From NCBI RefSeq assembly GCF_003994465.1, contig NZ_RZNX01000001.1, positions 682,001-746,000 of the forward strand: 64,000 bases of DNA, read 5' to 3'. The stretch comes from Paenibacillus zeisoli. GTDB lineage: Bacteria; Bacillota; Bacilli; Paenibacillales; Paenibacillaceae. The notes beneath the pieces were generated by a model. That model did no database searches and had not been told where the DNA came from. It worked only from the letters and a program-made list of their open reading frames with translations. Position 1 is the stretch's first letter. Each line of letters begins with the position of its first letter. Positions 9,010-18,631 of this stretch are shown piece by piece. The translations under genes were made by a program, and so were the position numbers.

Positions 9010-10778
9010 GCCCGGTTCACCTCATCTTCCTTATCCGATATTCTGGAAAGGTAATCCGCATACTGTATCCGGAACACATCCTGATAGGGGCCTGAGGTAT
9101 GAATGAGCTCATTATGTCGTCCCTGCTGGACGACCCTTCCCTGATCCATAACAAGGATCAAGTCAGCATGTCTCAGAGAAGAGATCCGGTGAGCGATAAT
9201 AAACGTCGTTCTTCCTCTCATGACCTCCTGGAATCCGGTCTGAATTTCGTGCTCAGTCTCCATATCCACAGCACTCGTGGCATCATCCAGAATAAGAATC
9301 TTGGGATTCTTCAGCAGCGCCCGGGCAATGGCGATCCGCTGCTTCTGTCCTCCCGACAATCCCATTCCACGTTCACCAACCACCGTATCATATCCTTCAG
9401 GCAGCTCCATAATGAAATCATGAGCTTTGGCGAGCTGGGCAGCGCGAATAATCTCGTCCATTGAGACATCCTGGATGCCGTAAGCGATATTATTCCGAAT
9501 TGAGGAGGAGAACAAGAAGGTCTCTTGAAATACGGTTGAGATCTGTTCCCGCAGCTGCCTAACCTTGATCTTTCTGATATCAGTTCCATCCAGTGTGATA
9601 CTACCCTCATCGATATCATAGGCACGCATCAAAAGCTGGATAATCGTTGATTTGCCAGAACCGGTTCCGCCAAGGAAACCAATGACAGCCCCCGGCTTAG
9701 CTTCGAAATTAATATCAGTCACTGCTGGCATTTTGTTACCGTAGGCAAAGGTTACATGATCAAATACAATATGTCCCTTCACCTGCTCACCCGGCAGCAT
9801 GAGGGCATGCTCATCATCCTGCACATCAATTGGCTGGTTCAGAATTTCCAGTACGCGTTCTCCGGAAGCCTTGGACTGAGTATAGTTATTGATATGGAAT
9901 CCGAGTCCCCAGAGCGGTCCGATAATGAACCAGATCAGGCCAAAGAAAGCAACCAATTCCCCTAGCGAAAGGGATTTATGTATAACCAGTGTACCCCCTA
10001 CCCCAAGCAGAATGGCAACACTAACCGAAGCGAGTAGTTCCATCACAGGGAAATATCTGCTCCACAGCAGGGCAGCGAAAATTTGATTCGATTTGTATCT
10101 TTCGTTGCGCTCCGAGAATTTCTCAACTTCATATGGCTCTCTGGCAAAAGATTTAACCGTTCTAACTCCTGTAATATTCTCCTGTACGGAGGTAGTGAGA
10201 GAGCTTAAGGCAAGCCTCATTTCCTGAAAAGCCGGATGAATCTTGGACTCAAACTTCCATGCAACGAGAACCAGAAAAGGCATGGTAATCAGAGTCAATA
10301 CCGTTAGCTCCCAGTTCATTGACATCATCATGACAGCACCGAAGCTCACCATGAAGAAGAGGTTGAGCAGCTGGGCAAACCCGAATCCGATAAAGAGGCG
10401 AATGGCTTCCAGGTCCCCGGTCAATCTGGACATGAGGTCTCCTGTCTTCGCGGTATCATAATAGCGGAACGATAGAAACTGCAGCTTCTCATAACAGGCA
10501 TTGCGAAGTCGATAAGCCAAGTAATTCCCTAATCGTCCACCAAAGAACCCGCTTAAAAACTGCATGAAAGCCTTTACAATAATGACTGAAAGCGCTGTTA
10601 AAGCAAGATATGGAGCCTCACTATAATTCCGGGGTGCAATAACATCGTCAATCAGCTTTCTTAGCAAATTGGGGTACACCAGACCCAATGCCGTTGCGGC
10701 TGCAAGACATAATATCGAGAGAATCAATAGATGGTTCTTCTCCCGGTAGTAGACGTGCAATTGCCTGAGAACATTCAT
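9006..10778 (-). CDS. ABC exporter half-transporter, degenerate-site subunit
   Basis: 590 residues from the ATG at 10778, chosen because GAGGAGGAG lies just upstream; the in-frame ATG at 10799 would place this ribosome binding site inside the coding region. Six membrane helices precede a nucleotide-binding domain with Walker A GGTGSGKST, a canonical signature LSGGQKQRIAIARALL, and Walker B ILILDDATSAVD, in which the catalytic glutamate is replaced by aspartate. With the next gene it should form a heterodimer having one active and one degenerate ATP site. It resembles BmrC (YheI) and YfiB of Bacillus subtilis. Export substrate unknown. Confidence 0.92.
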   Translation of the reverse strand: MNVLRQLHVYYREKNHLLILSILCLAAATALGLVYPNLLRKLIDDVIAPRNYSEAPYLALTALSVIIVKAFMQFLSGFFGGRLGNYLAYRLRNACYEKLQFLSFRYYDTAKTGDLMSRLTGDLEAIRLFIGFGFAQLLNLFFMVSFGAVMMMSMNWELTVLTLITMPFLVLVAWKFESKIHPAFQEMRLALSSLTTSVQENITGVRTVKSFAREPYEVEKFSERNERYKSNQIFAALLWSRYFPVMELLASVSVAILLGVGGTLVIHKSLSLGELVAFFGLIWFIIGPLWGLGFHINNYTQSKASGERVLEILNQPIDVQDDEHALMLPGEQVKGHIVFDHVTFAYGNKMPAVTDINFEAKPGAVIGFLGGTGSGKSTIIQLLMRAYDIDEGSITLDGTDIRKIKVRQLREQISTVFQETFLFSSSIRNNIAYGIQDVSMDEIIRAAQLAKAHDFIMELPEGYDTVVGERGMGLSGGQKQRIAIARALLKNPKILILDDATSAVDMETEHEIQTGFQEVMRGRTTFIIAHRISSLRHADLILVMDQGRVVQQGRHNELIHTSGPYQDVFRIQYADYLSRISDKEDEVNRA

Positions 10779-10937
10779 ATGTCTCCTCCTCGCTGCCATC
10801 CGTCAATTTAGGAACTTTAAGCAGTTTACCATCATGACTTTAAGGCAGCAAAGAGGAAATACCTTCATATTGATGAGTATTATAGTTCCAATCTCAGTTA
10901 CACGAACCTAATCCGATTTCGTCTTCTAAATACTCCT

Positions 10938-13900
10938 TCATGCTTCGTATATCTGCCTAAGTTGCTGTTCTGTGTTATCCAGGCCTATTCTAAGCTCTTC
11001 GAGGACTGCTGATTCATCATTAGAACCGCTTAATTCACGCATTTCAGCTTCCCATTCGAGCCATAAATTGATGAAATGGTCGCATGCATCCTGTTTCCGG
11101 AGTCTCGCCCCATCACAGTAATATTCGGCATACCTAATCTGAACCTGATCAACAGCTTCCTTGACGAGTATCTCCAAGGGACCTTCCAAAGCTTCCCGAA
11201 GCGCCTCTCTTCCCTTCCCCTCAAAGAAATGTTTTGGATTCCTGAAGTAAGACCAGTAAGCATGCCAATCCAGCTTCCCGGTGAGCAGACCTTCTCCAAT
11301 CTCCGGTGTAGTCCAAGGAATAGGATTTCTGAGATACAAGTGCGGGCCAAGATCTCTATGCTCAGCTTTCTCAAGCCATCTGTCCCCTTCTCGCTTCACC
11401 AAAGCATTCACCTTTGTCTCGAGACGCAAGGATGTAGCCTGTAGTTCCCGTTCCAGCTCACCTGACAATTGTGCTGTCCAATCATGCATGGATACAGCAA
11501 ATTTCTTCTTCAGATCTCCCCCGTCCTCCTGAAGCAGTGAAGGATGGAAGAATTCACGGTAGAGCTCCATTGAAGCGAGCCGAAGCCGCTGACGGACATG
11601 GAACAGCAGTTCATCCGATTCCTGGATAATCTCACTGCTCAGATCCATAGTGGCGAGCTCTTTAAGTGACTGTTCATAACTCGCCCGTTCTGTGTCCAGA
11701 CGCTGGAGAATACGTTCCCGGTCCATTTCCGACTGTGACAAAGCGTAGAGCCTCTGCTGCACACGGAGAGAGTTTTGGTGCAGCTCATCCGCTGCAGAGC
11801 CCGCTGCCAGGCTGCTGAGATCTTTTCCTATGAACGAATCGAATGCCTCTTCAAATTGTTCAAAGCCAGAAGAAGACAGCTGGACTTGGTCTCCTATAAG
11901 CTTAGCTTCCAGCGCGTTCAGACTTGATAAGGCGTAGATCTGAGGGCGCTCAATCCCGGCTGTGCGCAGACTGCTGTTCACATGATCTACAACCTCTTGT
12001 AGTTCATCAGAGGATGCCGCCAGGTCTGCCGCATTAACGATAAAGAACATCTTATCCAGGGCAAAATTGCCTTTTACCCGGCCGAGCTGAGCTAGGAACT
12101 GACGATCGGCGCGTGAGAACGCATGATTGTAGTACGTTACGTACAATAAAGCATCTGAATTTTTCATATATTGAAAGGTGACACCCGTATGCCGTGCATG
12201 GATGGAATCCGCCCCCGGCGTGTCCACAAGAACGATCCCCTGCTCCGTGAGCGGGCAGCTGTAGTACAGATCGATTCCCGCTACAAAACAAGCTCTTGCC
12301 TCCTCAGCTACAAAGGCAGAGAACTCGGTCATATCGACCGACAGACTTGTACCAAGCTTGCCTTCGTAGGAAGTCCAGCCGATCGCTGCTGCTTGTAGGA
12401 AGCTGTAATGGGAGCGCCCCGAGGCTGGAATATCCTTGGCTTTCAGCTTCCTGACTGCCTCCAGCCAGGACTGTTCCTTCCAGGCTCCAAGCTGGAGAAC
12501 ACTGAAGGAGTAGGCCAGGTCTTCCCGCATAGCCTCTGGAGTCTTCAGTTTCACAACAGCTGTGCCATGAGCATATCCCCCCTCCGGGGCCATGATGCGG
12601 TTAATCGCCGCGGTGGTCGGATGCGGCGATACCGGCAGTACGCGCTGCCCCAGCAGGGCATTCGCGAACGAGGACTTGCCCGCGCTGAATGCACCGAACA
12701 GCGCGATCGTGAACCGCCCGCGGCGCAGCTCGCCGGCGCGCGCCATCAGCGCACGCATCCCCGCCTCGAAGGCGGGATGCGGCGCAAGCGCCTCGGCCGC
12801 GCCTTCCAGCAGCGCGGCCGCTTCATCCAGCCGCCGCTGGATCGGCGCGGCGGCTGGCGCCGCTGGCGCTGCCGCCTGCACTGCTGCGGCAGCTGGCGCT
12901 TCTTGCGCCGCCTGCATCTGCGGCGGCGCAGCGGGTTCCCCCACCTCCGGCAGTACGCCGGAGGTGAGGGCCGCGGGCGCGCCCAGCAGCGCCCGCAGCT
13001 CCGCGGCGCGGGCATCGGCGCCGCGGTCAAGGGCTTGTAGACGCGCGGCGAGGTTCGCGCGCGTCAGCAGCGTCTCGCGGCGGTGCGAGAGCTCGCCGCG
13101 TACGGCCTCCTGCTGCGGGGCCAGCTCCGCCAGCAGCTCGGCTGCGAAATCCAAGGCGGCTCTGCGGTACGCCGCCGTGATTACGGCTTTGACGTCCGCT
13201 GCGTAATGCAGCGTCGACTCGCCGGACAACGTCGCTCCGGCCTTCACCGGCTCGGAGATCCAGTTCAGACTCGGCTTCGGAAGCGCCTCGTCCAATTGAG
13301 TCTCCCATACGGATGACCACAAGTGATGCGACTGCCCCAATTTGCGCAGCAAATCACGAACGTGCCAATCCACCTGAGCCGAGACCTGTTCGCTCAGCTT
13401 CTGGAAGAGGTTGTCCTGCCGCCGCTGCTTCTCCGCTTCCGTCTTGCCTGCTGCGAACAAGAAGCCCATCTTGAAGCCGGGATTTCGGCTCTCCAGATAG
13501 AGCTGTGCCGCTTCCCTTATCGGCGGCGTCATCAGCTGAGCACTGCCCAGCAGCTTGTCCAGCTCAGCCGCCAATTCAGCTTGAAGCCTCGAAGGTAATG
13601 TCTCGTTCTCTTCCGAAGCCCGCTGAAGAGCGGCGATTTCTTCCTCTACTCGCGCAGCCTCTTCTTCCCCGCCCAATTCATCAATTAACCGTTCACGCTC
13701 CGGCTCCTCTATGCTGTCCAGCTGCTTCAGATGAGCTTCAGCCAAATGAAAGGCCGAACAGGATAACGAATACTGAAGCAGCTCTTCCCTGTGCTCCATC
13801 AGTTCGGCCAGAACACTCTTCAACTTTGGAAGCATATTGCGAGGATGTTCCTGCTGTTTTAAGGATAGATAAAAGATACCAGCCGGCTTCACCTGCCACA

Positions 13901-14570
13901 GTTCAAAAGCTTGCTCTACGGACTGCCGATATTTATCGAACTCCAACTCCTGTTCCCGATGCTTATCAATTTGATTGACCACCAGGTACACCGGTTTACC
14001 CCAATCGGACAGGCTTTTGGCAAAGCTCAGATTGGTCTCCGACTGCACATGGTTGTAGTCCATTACATAGAACACCACATCCGCCAGATGAAGCGCCGAT
14101 TCGGTCGCAAGTGCATGTCCTGCATCATTGGAGTCTACCCCGGGCGTATCCAGTAGAACACCCTGATTCTCCAGTAAAGGAATCTGATCCCACACGGCAA
14201 TCCGCGTATACGCCTCTCCGTTTCGGCAGTATTCCTCCAATTGATCCAGCTGCGCAAGAACTGGCTCTTCATTCGAAGATTTAGTTAGCAGCACCCGCGG
14301 AGATCCATTACGAATCATGACCACGTTCGCACTGGTTGGAAGAGGGCTGGCCGGCAGCACTCTTTTGCCGCACAGGGTATTGATCAGGCTCGACTTCCCC
14401 GCAGAGAAATGTCCGCAGAACGCGATAGTCAACTCGCCGGCCCGCTGCTTTAAAGCCAGCTCGTCCACATCTCGGCTTGCCTTACGATCCCCTGCCTGGT
14501 TCAGATGTTCCTTCAAGCTACGAAGCAGCTGCTCTACAGGCAGCCTATTTTGATCTGATAACGTTTTCAT
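10938..14570 (-). CDS. Bacterial dynamin-like protein with two fused GTPase modules
   Basis: 1210 residues, close to the roughly 1190 of Bacillus subtilis DynA (YpbR), which also consists of two head-to-tail dynamin units. First GTPase: P-loop GHFSAGKSS at 53-61, switch residues with PTSANV, G3 DTPGVDS, G4 NQID. Second GTPase: P-loop GAFSAGKSS near 627, PTTAAI, G3 DTPGADS near 785, and a weaker G4 NAAD. The stretches between are largely helical. Such proteins bind membranes and help fusion, repair or phage tolerance at the inner face of the membrane. The middle of the gene (about 12590-13270) is markedly richer in G and C than the flanks and encodes an Ala/Pro/Gln-rich linker. Single gene, SD AGGAGAGAG before the ATG. 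Confidence 0.93.
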   Translation of the reverse strand: MKTLSDQNRLPVEQLLRSLKEHLNQAGDRKASRDVDELALKQRAGELTIAFCGHFSAGKSSLINTLCGKRVLPASPLPTSANVVMIRNGSPRVLLTKSSNEEPVLAQLDQLEEYCRNGEAYTRIAVWDQIPLLENQGVLLDTPGVDSNDAGHALATESALHLADVVFYVMDYNHVQSETNLSFAKSLSDWGKPVYLVVNQIDKHREQELEFDKYRQSVEQAFELWQVKPAGIFYLSLKQQEHPRNMLPKLKSVLAELMEHREELLQYSLSCSAFHLAEAHLKQLDSIEEPERERLIDELGGEEEAARVEEEIAALQRASEENETLPSRLQAELAAELDKLLGSAQLMTPPIREAAQLYLESRNPGFKMGFLFAAGKTEAEKQRRQDNLFQKLSEQVSAQVDWHVRDLLRKLGQSHHLWSSVWETQLDEALPKPSLNWISEPVKAGATLSGESTLHYAADVKAVITAAYRRAALDFAAELLAELAPQQEAVRGELSHRRETLLTRANLAARLQALDRGADARAAELRALLGAPAALTSGVLPEVGEPAAPPQMQAAQEAPAAAAVQAAAPAAPAAAPIQRRLDEAAALLEGAAEALAPHPAFEAGMRALMARAGELRRGRFTIALFGAFSAGKSSFANALLGQRVLPVSPHPTTAAINRIMAPEGGYAHGTAVVKLKTPEAMREDLAYSFSVLQLGAWKEQSWLEAVRKLKAKDIPASGRSHYSFLQAAAIGWTSYEGKLGTSLSVDMTEFSAFVAEEARACFVAGIDLYYSCPLTEQGIVLVDTPGADSIHARHTGVTFQYMKNSDALLYVTYYNHAFSRADRQFLAQLGRVKGNFALDKMFFIVNAADLAASSDELQEVVDHVNSSLRTAGIERPQIYALSSLNALEAKLIGDQVQLSSSGFEQFEEAFDSFIGKDLSSLAAGSAADELHQNSLRVQQRLYALSQSEMDRERILQRLDTERASYEQSLKELATMDLSSEIIQESDELLFHVRQRLRLASMELYREFFHPSLLQEDGGDLKKKFAVSMHDWTAQLSGELERELQATSLRLETKVNALVKREGDRWLEKAEHRDLGPHLYLRNPIPWTTPEIGEGLLTGKLDWHAYWSYFRNPKHFFEGKGREALREALEGPLEILVKEAVDQVQIRYAEYYCDGARLRKQDACDHFINLWLEWEAEMRELSGSNDESAVLEELRIGLDNTEQQLRQIYEA

Positions 14571-14680
14571 TGAAAAGTCTCTCTCCTGACCGCATTCTTC
14601 TATGTTCTCTATGGAACCCTAAATTTATAAATATGTTTATTTTATCATTCGATATCCCCGCTTGGAAGCCGTTCAAGGAC

Positions 14681-14711
14681 AAAAAAAATAAAACCGAAAA
14701 AATTCGGTTTC
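14681..14711 (-). terminator. Terminator of the nth/93-residue gene unit
   Basis: On the minus strand AAACCGAA and TTCGGTTT form a stem closed by T residues and followed by TATTTTTTTT. Confidence 0.85.
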
Positions 14712-14760
14712 ATTTCAGGTGGAACCATCATTCAATTCAAATCGGGAATATCCGAAACTA

Positions 14761-15042
14761 CTAACCTGCAGTTACAGCTTCACTTTCATCTGAAGGAATC
14801 AGAATTTCGAACACTTTACCGTGCTGAAGAATTGTAATGCCTCTGTTCTTGTCTTTCATTACTACAACTTCCGGTTTCTTCGCCATGCGCTCAAGATAGT
14901 GCTCAGGAACCTCACCAGAGTCGCTGATTGTGATTCCTTCCAGTTCACGCTCATCGTTCTCATTCAAATTAATCTCAATCACCTGTTCAAACATATCCGA
15001 GAAAAGCTCGAAATTGTCTGTGTAAACGGAAATACATCTCAT
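14761..15042 (-). CDS. Conserved-looking hypothetical protein, 93 residues
   Basis: I do not recognise this family. The product is small, acidic and soluble, with no signal peptide or membrane segment. It begins MRCISVYTDNFELFSDMFEQ, suggesting an alpha/beta start, and has two predicted strands in PEVVVMKDKNRGITILQHG. AGAGGATG about 10 bases before the ATG is an acceptable ribosome binding site. It follows nth by 25 bases on the same strand and is closed by a terminator, so it is probably cotranscribed with nth. Codon use is like that of its neighbours. Function unknown. Confidence 0.75.
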   Translation of the reverse strand: MRCISVYTDNFELFSDMFEQVIEINLNENDERELEGITISDSGEVPEHYLERMAKKPEVVVMKDKNRGITILQHGKVFEILIPSDESEAVTAG

Positions 15043-15067
15043 GAAGTCTCATCCTCTACTATCAATA

Positions 15068-15748
15068 TCATTTTTTGGCCTTACTCTCTCTATCTTCTCT
15101 AAGCTGCGCAGTTTTCATACGCTTTTTGCCTTCCCGGCACACATCAAGCAGTGGACATACCTGGCATTGCGGGGACTGGGCTTTACAGTGATATCGTCCA
15201 AAGAAAATTAATCTATGATGTGTCAGTGTCCACTCATCCTTCGGCACCCGCTTCATCAGCTTCTTCTCGACCTCTAGGACAGAGTCTTTCCAGCCTGCAA
15301 GGCCCAGTCGCTTGCTTACGCGCTCCACATGAGTATCTACCGCAATAGCAGGAACCCCGAATGCATTTGAGACAACGACATTGGCTGTTTTTCTGCCTAC
15401 ACCTGGCAGGAGGACAAGCTTATCGTGCTCTGAAGGAATTTCCCCTCCGTACTGTTCGATTAGAATTCGGCACAGATTCTGGATGTGCTTCGCTTTGTTC
15501 CGGTAGAGACCAATCCGGCGGATATCCTGCTCCAATTCTTCAATCGGCACAGATACATAATCCAGCGGAGTATGGTACTTCTGGAATAAATCTACCGTTA
15601 CTTTGTTGACCGTGGCATCTGTGCACTGTGCTGACAGAAGGACGGCAATCGTCAGTTCAAAGGCGTTGCTGTGGTTAAGTTCACAGTGGGCATCCGGAAA
15701 CATGGCTCCTATGCTGTCCAGTATGTGGCGGACGCCAGCCGCATTCAT
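15068..15748 (-). CDS. nth: Endonuclease III (DNA glycosylase/AP lyase)
   Basis: 226 residues from the ATG at 15748. The open frame extends to 15811, but that part lies inside the terminator of the upstream gene, and GGGGGG sits 7 bases before 15748. The helix-hairpin-helix LLPGVGRKTANVV contains the catalytic lysine region expected from the family (LSAQCTD and K in GVGRKTA), VDTHVERVS contains the catalytic aspartate, and the C-terminal cysteines follow the C-X6-C-X2-C-X5-C spacing of the [4Fe-4S] cluster (CKAQSPQCQVCPLLDVC). It removes oxidised pyrimidines in base excision repair and cleaves the abasic site. In Bacillus subtilis nth sits beside dnaD; here dnaD lies 24 kb away. Confidence 0.95.
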   Translation of the reverse strand: MNAAGVRHILDSIGAMFPDAHCELNHSNAFELTIAVLLSAQCTDATVNKVTVDLFQKYHTPLDYVSVPIEELEQDIRRIGLYRNKAKHIQNLCRILIEQYGGEIPSEHDKLVLLPGVGRKTANVVVSNAFGVPAIAVDTHVERVSKRLGLAGWKDSVLEVEKKLMKRVPKDEWTLTHHRLIFFGRYHCKAQSPQCQVCPLLDVCREGKKRMKTAQLREDRESKAKK

Positions 15749-15764
15749 GTGCATTCCCCCCGGC

Positions 15765-15805
15765 AAAAAAAAGTCTTGATATGGGACTGAATCCCGTATC
15801 AAGAC
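15765..15805 (-). terminator. Terminator of the SLH-protein gene
   Basis: A 14-bp stem with one mismatch-type pair (GTCTTGATACGGGA with TCCCATATCAAGAC on the minus strand), a 5-base loop and eight T residues. It ends 16 bases before the nth start and rules out the longer nth frame. Confidence 0.93.
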
Positions 15806-15825
15806 GGTCAATCTCAGAAAATGAC

Positions 15826-18558
15826 TTATTGTTTTTCGATCTCAACCAGCTTGTCATTGTTGAAATATAATACAATATTATCATTTTCTTTGAGGGATTG
15901 CACGGTTAAAGTGATGTCTCCTTGGTGAACATACGTCTCCAGAGTCACTCCATACCGATAATTATTGTCGTTAAAGTCATGTTTTACATAGATTTCTTTC
16001 GCAGTTGAATCGTAATAATTGAATGGACGGACAATCGAATTAAGAACGGTGAATACGAGCTGGCCGTTCTCATCCTTGCGAACTTCCACATGATCGGCGG
16101 TAGTCAGGGAACCCGGATTGGTGCTTACCACTCCGTTTCTCACCACTTTAACTCCTGCTGAGACAGAGTAGGAAGTCGTCACACCTGTAAAATTCTTGAC
16201 TGAGACGGATTGACCGTCGCTGATCAGAACTTTGCCAAGATCAAGCTTTACGGCTTGGACCGAAACTGCGGTCCTTCCGCTAAATACCACGTTAATAAAT
16301 TGTCCCGCCGAAAGATCTGTTAGCTTAATAGATTGGCCATTGTCTCCTAGAAGTACGGCTTTATCCACATAGAATTCATCCGTTACCCCTTTGGCTTTGA
16401 CCCGGAGCCGGTTATTGTATGGGTCAACCGAGACCACCTCGAACTGCATCGGTGACTTCACTGACAAAGTCTGAACCGCATCCTGAGCAGCCGTAAGAAT
16501 CAGAGTAACACTTGCGCCCGTCTTAATATCCGACACCGCAGGATTAGCCAAACCATAGATTTCTATTGAAGGTGTGTAACCTGTGTAAGGCAGGGTAAGC
16601 AGTTTGCCGCTTGACAGCTGAATTGTCACGGTCTTAGCTAGCGTATTTGCCGACACAAAGTTTCCTTCGTATTTGTAGATTACCTGGAGTGCCAGTACCC
16701 GGTCGCCGATATGAATAAGACTGATTCTGCGATCTTTGGTTAATAGAGGCTCGACTCCGGCTAGAGTAGGCTGGGTTGTATTATAGTCCAGCTTGGTCTT
16801 GTCATCCAGCTTGTACACTTCAAGCTTATTCTGTGCATTCACAACCGTAAGCGCCTTGTATTTGCTATCGTAGGACACTACATTCAGGTCTGTAAGCTGC
16901 TCAGACTGCCGGCCCAGCACCTGAATCCGGGTTACTTTCTCCTGCGCATCTAGGGTGATCTCCACTTGATCACCTGCGCTAGGATCTGCAATCAGATCTG
17001 ACAATCCTGCATCGGCAATTCCATCAACAAGAATAGTCGGTTTATCACCTAAAAACTTAGCTTCGAGCGAGCCCCCAGAGCTTTTGTATGTAACCAATTT
17101 ACTCGTTCCATTCACATCAACCAGCATACCCTTAACTGTCCGCTCAACACTTTGGGTTACCTCAAGGTTAGTGAATACGTTGTTCTTGATCGTATACTTC
17201 ACTACCGAATTCGGTTTGAGCTCGGCCAGACTGATAATTTGGCTTTGATATCTTACGAGTGTATAATCATCCACTTTGTACTGTTCAACAGAACCTGATG
17301 CATCCTTGACCGTGACTGTCTTGGCATTCAAGTCAACGGATTGGATCGTTCCTGTGCCACTTTTATTCACAAGTCCAGACTTTACTTTAACCATTACCGT
17401 CTTCTTGTCAGGCGAATAGGTCTCACGCTGAATTTCAATCGTACTGTCTGCGGTCAGTGATGCCGCTGTTATAGACTTGCCATTCTGGTCAATGAACTGG
17501 GTTCCAGCATCATAACCGTAAGGTGTATAACCTGTGGCAGTGCTGAGCCAAATTGTATTATCCCCTGAGATCTTGGCAAATGTCCCTTCAATACTGTCAA
17601 CCTGCTGCTTCGTATCTGTTACCTCCACATAGGCGGCCGATCCCACCTTGTCGATGGCAACTACTTTAGTGTATGGCTTAAGGTCACTCTTCGATATCCG
17701 GGTCTCTGAATTGCTTGTAAAGAATACACTGCGGTTATCAAGTACAAAACTGCGTGTCTTACCGTTCATATACAAGGTCAATTTGGAATCTGTAAGCTCA
17801 GAGATTACGCCCTCATACACACTTGAATAGGCAGGGTTCAAATAGGACTGGCCGCGGCTGAAGAAGGTTGCAATCTGCGCACGGGTCACAAGACCAAGTG
17901 GATCAAATTTGTTGCCGTCTACACCTTTGGTCAGCCCTAGGTCAACCGCCACAGATACAAATCCTCTTGCTCCAGCAGAAATCTTGGCGTTATCAGCAAA
18001 AGTAGTTGCTTTCGCTGCCGCAACTTTAGCATCAGCTTCTTTTCCAAGTGCACGAACTATAATTTTGGCGATCCATTCGCGTGAAGCCTTCTTGGATCCC
18101 CAAGTTTCTTTGGCTCCAGTCGCTGCCGCCTCTTCCGTCTGGTCAATCAGTTTCTGCTGAAGAGCAAGCGCAACATACGGCTTGAAATAATTACCGGTCT
18201 TCAGCTTATCTGGAACTACTGGTGAAGCTGGGAGCTTGCTGTCCAAGTTCATGAACCTCAGCGCAAGTGTAATCGCTTCCTCTTGTGTGATACTGTCACC
18301 AGGACGAAACTTCCCTTTATCTCCGAGGATAATTCCTTCGGACGCAAGTTTATAAATATGCTTTTCAGCCCAATAGCCGCTGGCTACATCACTGAATATC
18401 GAAGCAGTTACCGTAGATTGAGCTGAAGTAGTTGTTGTGGCAGCCGTAGTCGTTGTATCCGCAAATGCAGCAGCACCGCCGCTCAAGCACATTGCAGTAA
18501 CGAGCATGGTAGACACCGCTTTGTGAGAGTGGCGCTTACGGCTTTTGTTGTAAGACAT
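15826..18558 (-). CDS. Large secreted protein with three SLH domains
   Basis: 910 residues. A signal peptide ends near AAAFA (about 32), followed by a Thr/Ala-rich spacer. Three S-layer homology domains follow at about 53-105, 112-178 and 187-237, recognisable by FSDVASGYWAEKHIYKLASE, YFKPYVALALQQKLI and GFVSVAVDLGLTKGVDGNKF with TRAQIATFFSRG. SLH domains bind pyruvylated secondary cell-wall polymers, so the protein should be held on the outer wall. The remaining 670 residues are beta-rich repeats of about 70-80 residues, each with a V-D-x-x-x-x-T-V-T/K-V turn (for example TIQSVDLNAKTVTVKDASG), resembling stacked small beta domains of unknown role. AAAGGGGAG precedes the ATG. It is a single-gene unit with its own terminator. 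Confidence 0.9.
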   Translation of the reverse strand: MSYNKSRKRHSHKAVSTMLVTAMCLSGGAAAFADTTTTAATTTTSAQSTVTASIFSDVASGYWAEKHIYKLASEGIILGDKGKFRPGDSITQEEAITLALRFMNLDSKLPASPVVPDKLKTGNYFKPYVALALQQKLIDQTEEAAATGAKETWGSKKASREWIAKIIVRALGKEADAKVAAAKATTFADNAKISAGARGFVSVAVDLGLTKGVDGNKFDPLGLVTRAQIATFFSRGQSYLNPAYSSVYEGVISELTDSKLTLYMNGKTRSFVLDNRSVFFTSNSETRISKSDLKPYTKVVAIDKVGSAAYVEVTDTKQQVDSIEGTFAKISGDNTIWLSTATGYTPYGYDAGTQFIDQNGKSITAASLTADSTIEIQRETYSPDKKTVMVKVKSGLVNKSGTGTIQSVDLNAKTVTVKDASGSVEQYKVDDYTLVRYQSQIISLAELKPNSVVKYTIKNNVFTNLEVTQSVERTVKGMLVDVNGTSKLVTYKSSGGSLEAKFLGDKPTILVDGIADAGLSDLIADPSAGDQVEITLDAQEKVTRIQVLGRQSEQLTDLNVVSYDSKYKALTVVNAQNKLEVYKLDDKTKLDYNTTQPTLAGVEPLLTKDRRISLIHIGDRVLALQVIYKYEGNFVSANTLAKTVTIQLSSGKLLTLPYTGYTPSIEIYGLANPAVSDIKTGASVTLILTAAQDAVQTLSVKSPMQFEVVSVDPYNNRLRVKAKGVTDEFYVDKAVLLGDNGQSIKLTDLSAGQFINVVFSGRTAVSVQAVKLDLGKVLISDGQSVSVKNFTGVTTSYSVSAGVKVVRNGVVSTNPGSLTTADHVEVRKDENGQLVFTVLNSIVRPFNYYDSTAKEIYVKHDFNDNNYRYGVTLETYVHQGDITLTVQSLKENDNIVLYFNNDKLVEIEKQ

Positions 18559-18576
18559 GAAATTCTCCCCTTTAAC

Positions 18577-18619
18577 AAAAAAAATGGACTGCTGTATTCA
18601 AATTCGACATACAGCAGTC
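18577..18619 (-). terminator. Terminator of the second amidase-GerMN pair
   Basis: GACTGCTGTAT and ATACAGCAGTC form a perfect 11-bp stem with an 11-base loop, followed by CATTTTTTTT on the minus strand. Confidence 0.9.
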
Positions 18620-18631
18620 ATATTCCTTTAA

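Noticed and set aside
12408-13206. Two long plus-strand reading frames opposite the dynamin gene
   Set aside because: They lie in the GC-rich patch where stop codons are rare in all frames, encode Arg/Ser/Ala-rich low-complexity sequence and have no ribosome binding site. Shadows of the real gene.
15749-15811. Longer N-terminus of endonuclease III
   Set aside because: The extension lies within the terminator hairpin of the upstream gene, and GGGGGG marks the start at 15748.
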